Source of the DNA: Desulfatibacillum aliphaticivorans DSM 15576 | GTDB taxonomy: Bacteria; Desulfobacterota; Desulfobacteria; Desulfobacterales; Desulfatibacillaceae | Direction: 5' to 3' | NCBI RefSeq assembly: GCF_000429905.1 | Contig: NZ_AUCT01000006.1 | Coordinates: forward strand, 186,001-250,000 | DNA length: 64,000 nt | Shown: one piece after another, positions 24,112 to 32,213 of the stretch | Position numbering within the stretch: the first letter of the stretch is position 1 | Layout: each line of letters begins with the position of its first letter | The notes under the pieces: model-generated | Seen by the model: the letters and a program-made list of their open reading frames with translations, nothing else | What the model was told of the DNA's origin: nothing | Databases searched by the model: none | Position numbers and translations under genes: made by a program

Positions 24112-25662
24112 ATGAGCGATAGAGTATATATTTTCGATACCACCCTGCGTGACGGAGAACAATCCCCCGGCGCCACCATGAACGCCAAGGAAAAGGTGCG
24201 CATAGCCAGCCGCCTGGAAGCCTTGGGCGTGGACATTATGGAAGCAGGCTTTCCCGCCGCATCCGAAGGCGATTTCGCCGCCGTTCAGGACGTGGCCGCC
24301 GTGTGCCAGAAATCCAGCGTGGCCGGCTTGGCCAGGACCTCCAAGAGTGACATCGATAAAGCCTGGGGCGCGGTGCAGCACGCCAAGCATCCCAGGATCC
24401 ACACTTTTATCGCCACCTCGGACATTCACCTGGAACATAAGTTGAAAATGAACCGGGAGCAGGTGGTGGAAGCGGCTGTGAACGCCGTCAAATACGCCAA
24501 ATCCTTCACGGACGACGTGGAGTTTTCGGCGGAAGACGGATCCCGGAGCGACCGGGATTACTTGTGCCGGGTGTTCGAGGCCGCCATTGCGGCCGGGGCC
24601 ACCACGGTCAACCTGCCCGACACCGTGGGATACGCCATCCCCCACGAGTTCGCCGAGCTGGTCAAGTACGTCATGGATCATACGCCCAACATCCACCAGG
24701 CGATACTGTCGGTCCATTGCCACAACGACCTGGGTCTGGCCACGTCCAACACGTTGGCCGCCATCCAGGCCGGAGCTCGTCAGGCGGAGGTGACGGTCAA
24801 CGGCATCGGCGAACGGGCAGGGAACACCTCCCTGGAAGAAGTCGTCATGGCCATGCACACCCGGCCGAATTACCTGGACTTTCATACCAATATCGTGACG
24901 GAGCAAATACACCCGGCCTCCAGGCTGGTTCGCATGATCACGGGAATTATGGTCCAGCCAAACAAGGCCATTGTAGGCGCCAACGCCTTCGCCCACGAAG
25001 CCGGCATCCATCAGGACGGCGTGCTGAAAAATCCCATGACCTACGAGATCATGCGGCCCGAAACCGTGGGCCTGTCCAAGAACAACATGGTCCTGGGCAA
25101 GCATTCCGGGCGTCACGCCCTGCGGTCCCATCTGGCGGACATGGGCTATGTCTTGTCCGACGAGGAACTGCAGGACCTGTTCATCAAGTTCAAGGATTTG
25201 GCGGACAAGAAAAAACACGTGGTGGACGAGGACCTGGAAGCCCTGGTCTCCATCGGCATTCTGAGAACTTCGGATAAATACAGCCTGGACTACCTGCACG
25301 TATCCGCGGGCACCGGCGTCAAGCCCACCGCCACCGTGGGCCTGAAAACCAATGGAGACGTGCTCATGGGCGCCGAGTTCGGAAACGGCCCCATTGACGC
25401 GGCGTTCAACACCATCGCCAAGATGACCGGCACAACGTCCGAGATGCTGCGCTTTACGGTCAGCGCTCTGACCGGCGGCACCGACGCCCAGGGCGAGGTC
25501 ACCGTACGGCTGCAAGAGGGCAAGAACATTGCTCTCGGCCGCGGCGTGGATCCGGACATCATCACGGCCAGCGCCAAGGCCTACGTGAACGGCATCAATC
25601 GCCTGGAATACCTGCGCGATAACCCGGTGATCTCCGATAAGGACGTCGTGGAAAAAGAATAA
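24112..25662 (+). CDS. leuA: 2-isopropylmalate synthase
   Basis: First committed step of leucine synthesis (2-oxoisovalerate plus acetyl-CoA). 516 residues. FDTTLRDGEQSPGATMNAKE, MEAGFPAASEGDF, LSVHCHNDLGLATSN (metal His pair) and VNGIGERAGNTSLEE are typical of LeuA. A complete C-terminal allosteric domain follows (residues about 390-510), so leucine feedback is likely. AAGGAG lies seven bases before the ATG. It is the last gene of the operon; leuB, leuC and leuD are not in the window. Confidence 0.96.
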   Translation: MSDRVYIFDTTLRDGEQSPGATMNAKEKVRIASRLEALGVDIMEAGFPAASEGDFAAVQDVAAVCQKSSVAGLARTSKSDIDKAWGAVQHAKHPRIHTFIATSDIHLEHKLKMNREQVVEAAVNAVKYAKSFTDDVEFSAEDGSRSDRDYLCRVFEAAIAAGATTVNLPDTVGYAIPHEFAELVKYVMDHTPNIHQAILSVHCHNDLGLATSNTLAAIQAGARQAEVTVNGIGERAGNTSLEEVVMAMHTRPNYLDFHTNIVTEQIHPASRLVRMITGIMVQPNKAIVGANAFAHEAGIHQDGVLKNPMTYEIMRPETVGLSKNNMVLGKHSGRHALRSHLADMGYVLSDEELQDLFIKFKDLADKKKHVVDEDLEALVSIGILRTSDKYSLDYLHVSAGTGVKPTATVGLKTNGDVLMGAEFGNGPIDAAFNTIAKMTGTTSEMLRFTVSALTGGTDAQGEVTVRLQEGKNIALGRGVDPDIITASAKAYVNGINRLEYLRDNPVISDKDVVEKE

Positions 25663-25701
25663 AGGGTCGTTTGCCAGCCTTTTATAAAAAGTAAATCAAA
25701 A

Positions 25702-25740
25702 CAGCCGCCTGCACGCGACACGCAGGCGGCTGATTTGTTT
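25702..25740 (+). terminator. Terminator of the ilv-leu operon
   Basis: CAGCCGCCTGC pairs perfectly with GCAGGCGGCTG (11 bp, nine-base loop), then ATTTGTTT. It is 40 bases past the leuA stop. Confidence 0.88.
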
Positions 25741-25776
25741 AGGGCATGCGGAGTTAGGGGGACGCGATCCTTGGCG

Positions 25777-25803
25777 CCTCGTTCCCATGCTTTGCGTGGG
25801 GAT
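25777..25803 (+). repeat. Dispersed GTTCCCATGC palindrome, copy 2
   Basis: CCTCGTTCCCATGC-TTT-GCGTGGGGA is the same element as at 15164, 61861 and 62366, with one base changed in the 3' arm. Confidence 0.8.
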
Positions 25804-25940
25804 TTATGTTGTAACTTACTGAAATTAATTATATTATATCTTGCTGTTGGGGTGGATTTCGCTCCGGCATGAATTCCCACGGGAACCGTGGGAACTAGAA
25901 AAGGCGCCAGCCGTCACAGTTATGGAGTAGCCGAAGCACT

Positions 25941-25973
25941 GTAGTCGCGCCCCCCTGTGGGCGCCTGTTTTGG
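25941..25973 (+). repeat. Dispersed GC-rich palindrome, copy 2
   Basis: GTAGTCGCGCCCCCC...GGGCGCCTGTTTTGG is a near-copy, in opposite orientation, of 14881-14914. Confidence 0.75.
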
Positions 25974-26120
25974 AATGGCCGGAGTTGCGGAAACCCGATC
26001 CATGGATTATCCCGCAGCCAAATTAGACCGTCATTCCCGCAAGGGAGATCCGCTTTTCAGGATCGCCCGCAAGCGGGAATCCAGCGTCATTTTGATTTTC
26101 AGGCTCCGCAGGCAGCACAT

Positions 26121-26252
26121 TGAGTTATTGAGATACATCCCGCAAAACACAAGGAGTTATTGAGTTTTTGAGAGACGTCCCGCAAATCGTTTTGAGTTTT
26201 TGAGAGACGTCCCGCAAATCGTTGAGTTTTTGAGAGACGTCCCGCAAATCGT
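26121..26252 (+). repeat. Tandem 30-32-bp repeats
   Basis: TGAGTTTTTGAGAGACGTCC continuing CGCAAATCG occurs at 26161, 26193 and 26223 almost identically. A diverged copy (TGAGTTATTGAGATACATCC) lies at 26121. The array ends about 90 bases before the CPBP protease gene. Confidence 0.88.
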
Positions 26253-26344
26253 GATGGAAAATGCGCTCATTGACTCTTGCCAAGTTTCCATGGTAGCCCT
26301 CTCGTTAATTTTATCCCAATTTTACCGGAAGGCCTTAGCAATCC

Positions 26345-27100
26345 ATGAAAAAATTGAACTTGCAGGTTTACAGGCCAAAGGCGCAGGAGCCCGCCTGGCT
26401 GTGCGTATTGGAAATCTTTGTGGTTTTGTGCATTGTGCTGTTTCCCGCCGTGCAACGGTCTTTGCTTGTTTTTTTGTTCCCGGAAAAGTTTACAACCCAG
26501 CCCTTTGTATGGTTTGCCGGGAATACCCTGATCGGGCTTATATGGGCTACGATTCCGGTGCTTTATATCATGTGGCGCAGCCCTTACTCATTTAGGGATT
26601 TTGGGCTGGACAGGTTTCGCTTTCCCCGCGACGTGGGGGAGGGGATATTGTCCGTCATCGCCATGTGGGGTTCACTGTTTATCGTGCTGTTTGTCGTCAT
26701 GATGTTTGTGATGGCTTTGGGCTTTCAGCCGCCCAACGCAGAGGGATCTCCCATCATGAAGCTGATAACGGGGCCTTCCGGCTGGCCGGAATACGTCCTG
26801 ATGGTCGTACTTGCTTTGGGAGTGGGCTTTTCCGAGGAACTGGTCATGCGAGGATATTTGATGACCAAGCTGCAGATGATCAAGGATAACGCCTGGTTTT
26901 GCATTATCGTCAGTTCATTGATTTTCGGCGTGGGGCATATTTATCAGGGCTTATGGGCGGTTTTGGGGACTGCCTTGATCGGCGCCGCTTTTGGAACCAT
27001 ATTTTGGTTTAGAAGAAGAATCTGGCCCCTGGCCGTAGCCCATGCCTTGCACGACATTATGGCCCTTTCCGTGACCAGTTATGTGCAGCATTTGAAATAG
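26345..27100 (+). CDS. CPBP family intramembrane glutamic protease (CAAX protease-like)
   Basis: A polytopic membrane protein of 251 residues with about seven hydrophobic segments. The three ABI/CPBP motifs are present: GFSEELVMRGYL (motif 1, catalytic Glu pair and Arg, near residue 163), IFGVGHIYQG (motif 2 His) and AVAHALHDIMAL (motif 3). In bacteria such proteins act in bacteriocin self-immunity, signal or prenyl-peptide processing; nothing nearby identifies its substrate. It appears monocistronic with a terminator immediately after. No clear ribosome site is seen before the ATG. Confidence 0.88.
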   Translation: MKKLNLQVYRPKAQEPAWLCVLEIFVVLCIVLFPAVQRSLLVFLFPEKFTTQPFVWFAGNTLIGLIWATIPVLYIMWRSPYSFRDFGLDRFRFPRDVGEGILSVIAMWGSLFIVLFVVMMFVMALGFQPPNAEGSPIMKLITGPSGWPEYVLMVVLALGVGFSEELVMRGYLMTKLQMIKDNAWFCIIVSSLIFGVGHIYQGLWAVLGTALIGAAFGTIFWFRRRIWPLAVAHALHDIMALSVTSYVQHLK

Positions 27101-27101
27101 G

Positions 27102-27134
27102 AAAAGGGGCGTCTGAAATCAGGCAGCCCCTTTT
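27102..27134 (+). terminator. Terminator after the CPBP gene
   Basis: AAAAGGGGC pairs with GCCCCTTTT around an internal CTGAAATCAG hairpin. The T run closing the stem makes it a likely Rho-independent terminator. Confidence 0.8.
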
Positions 27135-27166
27135 ACACCTTAATCATTAAAAGTCTTGGTTATACT

Positions 27167-27292
27167 TTGTTGGGTTCGAAGTCCAACAGCGTTGTCAGCG
27201 CGGACCATCATTACAGCCGGACTTCTTAACCCAACCTACGTCTCGTTTGCTGCGGCGTAGGTTGGGTAGAGCTTGCGAAACCCAACAAAATC
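27167..27292. repeat. Inverted GTAGGTTGGGT-type repeats
   Basis: AACCCAACCTACG (27228-27240) and CGTAGGTTGGGT (27255-27266) face each other. Further GTTGGGTT / AACCCAAC arms lie at about 27168 and 27281. A single ACGTAGGTTGGGT copy also lies at 15027. This is a known style of intergenic repeat; it could form a large hairpin between the converging CPBP and aminotransferase genes. Confidence 0.65.
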
Positions 27293-27354
27293 AGGATATT
27301 GTTTATAAGTCGGCGGCTGGAAATAGTCGGTGGTCCGGCTTGTCCCTGACCTGT

Positions 27355-28536
27355 CTATTTAAACTCCTTGAGCGCCTTGGCGAAGCCGGGCAGGGAGTTT
27401 TTGATGGTGGCGTTGTCCATGCAGAAGGCGATCCGGAAATGGCCGGGGGTCCCGAAGCCGCGTCCGGGAACCACCAGGATTCTCTCTTTTTGCAGGGCGC
27501 GGACAAAGGCCACGTCGTCTTCCGTGGGGGTTTTGGGGAACAGGTAAAATGCGCCGGCCGGCTTGGTGAAGGTGTATCCCGCTTCTTTCAGGCCGTTGCA
27601 GATAAGCTCCCTTTTTTCCGCGTATTGGGATACATCCACGGTGGCGCCGATGGATTCGGCCACGGCCCGTTGCATGATTCCGGGAGCGTTGACGAATCCC
27701 AGGATGCGGTTGGTCATGGTCATGGCGCCGATCAATTGATCCTTGTACGTGGCTTCCGGGTTGACGCAGGCCCATCCGATCCTCTCTCCGGGGATGGACA
27801 GGTCCTTGGAGTAGGAGGTGGCCACAATGGTTTCCTTGTAGCATTTGAAGATGCTGGGAACCTCGATGCCGTCAAAGGCGATTTTCCGGTAGGGCTCGTC
27901 GGAAAGCAGGTAGATGACTTTGCCGTACTGTTTGCTTTTGTCTTCCAGGAGTTTGCCCAGGGCGCCGAGGCTTTCTTCGGAATACACCTGGCCCGTGGGG
28001 TTGTTGGGGGAGTTGACCAGCACGGCCTTGGTTTTTTCCGTGACGGCCTCGGCCATGGCGTCAATATCCAGGGTGAAGTCGTCCTTGACCGGCGCGGTTT
28101 TCAGCACGCCGCCGTGGTTCTGGGCGTAGAATCCATACTCCACAAAATAAGGCGCGGGGCACAAGACTTCGTCGCCCGGATCCAGGAGGGCCTTGAGGGT
28201 GATGTTCAGGGCGCCCGCGGCGCCGCAGGTCATGATCACTTCATTTTCCGTGGCGTTGATGCCCTGTTCTTCATTGATATAGTCGGCCACCGCCTTGCGG
28301 ACGAAAGGATAGCCTGAATTGGGGGTGTATCCGTGGCCGAATTCCACGGAGTCGGCGGCGACTTTGGCCAGGGCCTTGTGAAATTCCTCGGGAGGCTGGA
28401 GGTTGGGGTTGCCCAGGGAAAAATCATAGACGTTTTCCGCTCCGTATTGGGCTTTCAGCTTGGGGCCTTCTTCGAACATTTTGCGAATCCATGAGGATTT
28501 TTCAACGCTTTCCTGGATCAGTTTGGATATGGACAT
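27355..28536 (-). CDS. Pyridoxal-phosphate aminotransferase, class I
   Basis: 393 residues from MSISKLIQESVEK at 28536 (GGAGG six bases upstream; an in-frame GTG four codons earlier is less likely). Fold type I residues are clear: NSPNNPTGQVY, LLSDEPYRKI (Asp to the pyridine nitrogen), SYSKDLSIPGERIGW (Schiff-base Lys) and the C-terminal FRIAF Arg. The N-terminus (WIRKMFEEG, YDFSLGNPN) places it in the aspartate/alanine/aromatic-type aminotransferase group common in anaerobes. The substrate cannot be fixed from sequence. It has no operon partner. Confidence 0.9.
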   Translation of the reverse strand: MSISKLIQESVEKSSWIRKMFEEGPKLKAQYGAENVYDFSLGNPNLQPPEEFHKALAKVAADSVEFGHGYTPNSGYPFVRKAVADYINEEQGINATENEVIMTCGAAGALNITLKALLDPGDEVLCPAPYFVEYGFYAQNHGGVLKTAPVKDDFTLDIDAMAEAVTEKTKAVLVNSPNNPTGQVYSEESLGALGKLLEDKSKQYGKVIYLLSDEPYRKIAFDGIEVPSIFKCYKETIVATSYSKDLSIPGERIGWACVNPEATYKDQLIGAMTMTNRILGFVNAPGIMQRAVAESIGATVDVSQYAEKRELICNGLKEAGYTFTKPAGAFYLFPKTPTEDDVAFVRALQKERILVVPGRGFGTPGHFRIAFCMDNATIKNSLPGFAKALKEFK

Positions 28537-28849
28537 GACAGCCTCCACGGGTAATTGGGGTTGACGAATTATGGTTGGGAGCGTTTATGCAAGCATGTTG
28601 AAATCAGCCTGAAAATATTGACGATCGATGCTGCAAAGTGCGATGGAATGCACGCTCTCCTTTAGTGGAATTCAATTGTTTTTCGTCTGAAACCCGGGCG
28701 GAAAAACCCGGGACAAAATTCAGTGACACCTTTAAGTCAATATGCTATGGCTGTCCTTACACTTTTTTTCGGGCGCGTCAAGAAAAGGAATGGTTTTACT
28801 TCCCCGCTTGAGGCGGCCGGCAACTTTCCGGGCCGGAGCATATACATAC
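28537..28849. other. Divergent spacer
   Basis: 313 bases between the minus-strand aminotransferase and the plus-strand KAS III-like gene. A CCCGGG-N8-CCCGGG hairpin lies at 28692-28711. No gene and no strong promoter consensus is seen. Confidence 0.4.
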
Positions 28850-29857
28850 ATGGACGCAAAAACAGGGAGGGCGCCTGTCATAATCGGGACGGGTTCCGCA
28901 TGGCCCCAGAGGGCTGTCAGCAACCTGGATTTACAAAACATCGTGGATACTTCCGACGAGTGGATCACCCGAAGGACCGGAATTCGCCAGCGCTTTATCG
29001 CCAGAGCCGACCAGAACGAGGAAACCTCGGATTTGGCCGCCTCCGCCTCCCTGGCCGCCTTGGAAATGGCGGGAAAAACCCCGGCCGACCTGGATATGAT
29101 CATCCTGGGAACCGTCACCGGAGACAAGCCCTTTCCCGCCTGCGCCTGCCTGGTTCAGGAGAAAATCAAAGCCAAAAAAGCCGCAGCCTTTGATATTTCC
29201 GCAGGATGTTCGGGATTCATTTACTCCCTGTCCATGGCTGAGAACCTCATCAAAGCAGGCCAGTGCGACACCGTACTGGTAATCGGCGTGGACCGGATTT
29301 CCGTCATGCTGGATTGGAAGGACCGGGCCAACTGCGTGCTGTTCGGCGACGGCGCCGGCGCCGTGGTGGTCACCGCCGGAGATGGGCCGGAGAAGATACT
29401 CTCAACCCATATCCGCTCGGACGGCGCATGCTGGGACATGCTTTACGGCGAGTACGGCGCGCCCTATGTGCATCCCAGCCTGGAGCCTATACAGCCCAAG
29501 CCTTTTCATGTGGTTATGGAAGGAAATCGGGTGTTTAAAAAAGCGGTTTCCAGCATGGCTTCCCTGTCTCATGAGGCCCTGAAAGCCAACAACCTGACCG
29601 GCGAGGACATCGCCCTGCTCATCCCCCATCAGGCCAATATGCGCATCATCACCGCTCTGGCCGAAAGGGTGAACGTGGACATGGACCGGGTGTACACCAA
29701 TATCGACCGGTTCGGGAACACATCCTCCGGCTCCATTCCCATCGCCCTGGACGAAGCCCACCGCAAAGGCATCATCCAAAAAGGAGACCACGTGCTTTTG
29801 GTGACCTTCGGGGCCGGCCCCACCTGGGGCGCTTCCGTTGTTTCCTGGGGAATTTAA
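28850..29857 (+). CDS. 3-oxoacyl-ACP synthase III (KAS III/FabH-like)
   Basis: 335 residues from MDAKTGRAP at 28850; an ATG 36 codons upstream would add a non-conserved leader. The Cys-His-Asn triad is intact: DISAGCSGF, LIPHQANMRI and DRFGNTSSGSIP. VDTSDEWITRRTGIRQRFIA and LFGDGAGAVVV are further family motifs. It condenses an acyl-CoA with malonyl-ACP to start fatty-acid synthesis. No other fab gene is near, so an alternative starter-unit role is open. GGAG lies 12 bases before the ATG. Confidence 0.92.
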   Translation: MDAKTGRAPVIIGTGSAWPQRAVSNLDLQNIVDTSDEWITRRTGIRQRFIARADQNEETSDLAASASLAALEMAGKTPADLDMIILGTVTGDKPFPACACLVQEKIKAKKAAAFDISAGCSGFIYSLSMAENLIKAGQCDTVLVIGVDRISVMLDWKDRANCVLFGDGAGAVVVTAGDGPEKILSTHIRSDGACWDMLYGEYGAPYVHPSLEPIQPKPFHVVMEGNRVFKKAVSSMASLSHEALKANNLTGEDIALLIPHQANMRIITALAERVNVDMDRVYTNIDRFGNTSSGSIPIALDEAHRKGIIQKGDHVLLVTFGAGPTWGASVVSWGI

Positions 29858-29949
29858 ATAAAACAGTATTGCGGTAAGGGCGATTTAAGGGCAGGAAGGT
29901 CCCGCCCCTAATCGTCTATTCAGAAGGTCCTGTTGCTTTTCGAAACCAG

Positions 29950-30174
29950 TTAATCCACGCCTTCCACGGATTTCACGCCGGGGATGTTCTTTTTCATGTA
30001 CTTTTCAATCCCGTTTTTCAGGGTCTGCTGGCTCATGGGGCAGCCCTTGCAAGCGCCTACCAGACGCACCTTGACGACCCCGTCGTCCCCGACTTCCACC
30101 AGTTCCACGTCTCCTCCGTCCCTTTGCAGGGTGGGGCGGATTTCATCAATCGCTGCTTTAACTTGTTCTTTCAT
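29950..30174 (-). CDS. NifU-like C-terminal domain Fe-S scaffold protein
   Basis: 74 residues, the size of a stand-alone NifU C-terminal domain. IRPTLQRDGGDVELVEV is followed by LVGACKGCPMSQQTL, with the CxxC that binds an Fe-S cluster at the dimer interface. AAGGAG lies seven bases before the ATG. It converges with the KAS III-like gene and lies downstream of tgt on the same strand. Confidence 0.93.
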   Translation of the reverse strand: MKEQVKAAIDEIRPTLQRDGGDVELVEVGDDGVVKVRLVGACKGCPMSQQTLKNGIEKYMKKNIPGVKSVEGVD

Positions 30175-30282
30175 AATATGTCTCCTTAAACCTGCGGGCC
30201 ATGGCCCTTAGTTAGGGTTTTTTTGGGATCAAAAGCATACTGCGTTTCGATAACGTGCATTCGCAGGATAAATATAATCCTT

Positions 30283-31410
30283 TTAAGCTCCGGTTTCAAT
30301 CTTTTGGAAAAAATCCTTGTAAAAAGCCGCATAATCGTTGGCCAGCACCGCTTCCCGGGCTTTTTCCATCAGGGATATGAAAAAGGCGATGTTGTGGATG
30401 GTGTTCAGCCGGTAGGACAGAAGCTCCCGCGACATGTACAAATGCCTTAAATAAGCCCGGGAGTAGTTCCGGCACGTATAGCATTGGCATTCTTCGTCCA
30501 CGGGCAGAGTGCTGGTCCGATGCTGGGCGTTGCATATGTTCAACGGGCCCTTGGAGGTGAACAACTGGCCGTTCCGGGCGTTTCGCGTGGGAAGCACGCA
30601 GTCGAACATGTCGGCGCCCAGGTTGACCATGTCCACCAGGTCCTGGGGCTTGCCCACGCCCATGATGTACCGGGGCCTGTCCTGGGGCAGATAGGGCAGG
30701 GAGGTTCCGGCCATTTCCAGCATCAAATCCCGGGGCTCGCCCACGGAAAGCCCGCCCAGGGCGTAGCCGTCAAAGCCGATTTTCCGCAACTCCTCGGCCG
30801 ACTGCTTCCGCAAATCGCCGTACATGCCGCCCTGGACGATTCCGAAAAGGGCGTGGCCGGGCCTTTTGGTCATCTCCCAGGCTTCCTTGCTTCGTTTGCC
30901 CCACCGGGTGGTCAGGCCAAGGGATTCCAAAGCCTGTTCATGGGAGGCGGGGTAGGGGATGCACTCGTCCAAGGCCATGGCGATGTCGGAGCCCAGGCAC
31001 ACCTGGATTTCCATGGCCTTTTCCGGCGTCAGCAGATGGCGCGACCCGTCAATGTGGGATTGAAAATGCGCCCCTTCCTCCGTCATTTTTTGCAGCTTGG
31101 CCAGGGAGAATATTTGGAACCCGCCGCTGTCCGTCAGCAAGGGCCTGTCCCAGTTCATGAACTGATGCAGGCCGCCGAATTCGTCGATTACGTCGCACCC
31201 GGGACGCAGATATAAATGATAGGTGTTGCCGAGGATAATCTGGGCGTTCAGGCCCGTAAGATCCTCCGGCGCAAGAGACTTGACCGTCCCCAGCGTGCCC
31301 ACGGGCATGAAGACCGGAGTCTTGATTACCCCGTGAGGCGTTGTCAGGGTTCCGGCCCTGGCGCCCGTTTTTTCGCACACGGCGTCCAATGTAAAATGAA
31401 ATGGCTCCAC
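30283..31410 (-). CDS. tgt: Queuine tRNA-ribosyltransferase
   Basis: Exchanges guanine 34 for a queuine precursor in GU(N) tRNAs. TTPHGVIKTPVFMPVGTLGT, LLTDSGGFQIFSL (catalytic Asp), GGLSVGEP, VLPTRNARNGQLFT (second Asp) and the zinc site CQCYTCRNYSRAYLRHLY are all present. The start is uncertain. GTG 31410 gives the usual N-terminal length but lies 14 bases from GAGGAGG. ATG 31458 would put that GAGGAGG inside the gene and has no site of its own. Confidence 0.93.
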   Translation of the reverse strand: MEPFHFTLDAVCEKTGARAGTLTTPHGVIKTPVFMPVGTLGTVKSLAPEDLTGLNAQIILGNTYHLYLRPGCDVIDEFGGLHQFMNWDRPLLTDSGGFQIFSLAKLQKMTEEGAHFQSHIDGSRHLLTPEKAMEIQVCLGSDIAMALDECIPYPASHEQALESLGLTTRWGKRSKEAWEMTKRPGHALFGIVQGGMYGDLRKQSAEELRKIGFDGYALGGLSVGEPRDLMLEMAGTSLPYLPQDRPRYIMGVGKPQDLVDMVNLGADMFDCVLPTRNARNGQLFTSKGPLNICNAQHRTSTLPVDEECQCYTCRNYSRAYLRHLYMSRELLSYRLNTIHNIAFFISLMEKAREAVLANDYAAFYKDFFQKIETGA

Positions 31411-31589
31411 GTATCTTTCTTCAACCTCCTCAAATTTTATCTGCAAAGGGCATAGCATTTTTTTGCCCGCCAGGAAAAGGGGGGAAATCGAGAGGACGGA
31501 GAATTCGCCAATATATTACCAAAATCTATAGATGCATTAGGAAGGTGTTGGGAATAACGGCAATAATTACGGACAAAAAAGGAGCTGGG

Positions 31590-31915
31590 AATGAAGAAGC
31601 CCTGGAACGGGCTTTTCCGTGGGATGAGGTCAAGGATCCCTTCACTCCAGCGCTTTGGAGTTGTCAGGAGGACAGCAGCAACGGCTGTGCATCGCCCGGG
31701 CCCTGATATTGGAGCCCATGGTGCCGCTTTTTGACGAGCCCACGTCTTCCCTGGACTATCAAGCCGCAGGCATGATTGAGGATTTGCTGGCATCCCTGAA
31801 AGAAAGCTGCACGGTGCTTATGGTTTCCCATTATCCGGACCAGGTTTCCAGGGTTGCGGATTCCCGCCTGGAACTGGCGGACGGCAAATTGCTTGCATCT
31901 GATTTAATTAACTAA
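31590..31915 (+). pseudogene. Decayed PstB-like ABC ATPase (5'-truncated, frameshifted)
   Basis: A PstB-style segment EEALERAFPWDEVKD (31593-31640) is followed, after a frame change near 31655, by LSGGQQQRLCIARALILEP (ABC signature), PLFDEPTSSLDY (Walker B region) and the switch His in VSHYPDQV, ending at TAA 31913-31915. The Walker A half of the protein is absent upstream. Both truncation and frameshift mean it cannot make a working ATPase. No other pst gene is nearby, so it is a relic. Confidence 0.8.
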
Positions 31916-32213
31916 TTGATTTTTTAATATAATTATTTTTACGTTATCCTATCTCCCGCCGATCCTCTGTGCAAAAGGCCCCTCTGCCTCCATCCCTGGC
32001 TGCTGTATAAAAAGTTCAACCTGGCTGTGATTGCTCAAAACGGTTAGGGATGGATGCTTTAACCAAAGGTTGATCTTCCGGCATTGATTTTGCACCCTGT
32101 AAAGACGCTTTTACCGTGAAAAATTGCAGAACCGCCGCTTGGACTGTTGGCGCTGAGAATATCATTATAATATTAAGTGGATAGTAATTTCCAGATATGT
32201 CAGGGATGTTTGA
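31916..32213. other. Spacer before the hybrid kinase gene
   Basis: AT-rich at both ends; no gene, terminator or recognisable promoter box is clear. Confidence 0.4.

Larger units (their letters stand above)
25741..26344. other. Repeat-filled intergenic region
   Basis: No gene is seen. Besides the entries below it holds a TTCCCACGG-GAA-CCGTGGGAA hairpin (25873-25893) and a CATTCCCGCAAG...GCAAGCGGGAATCCAG element (26031-26084), another common intergenic palindrome type. Confidence 0.7.

Noticed and set aside
23848..25515. Long antisense frame opposite leuA (about 555 codons)
   Set aside because: Shadow of leuA, with the same codon-phase artefact as the other long antisense frames.
25957..26595. 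Plus-strand small frames between leuA and the CPBP gene
   Set aside because: They run through dispersed and tandem repeats or overlap the certain CPBP gene in another frame.
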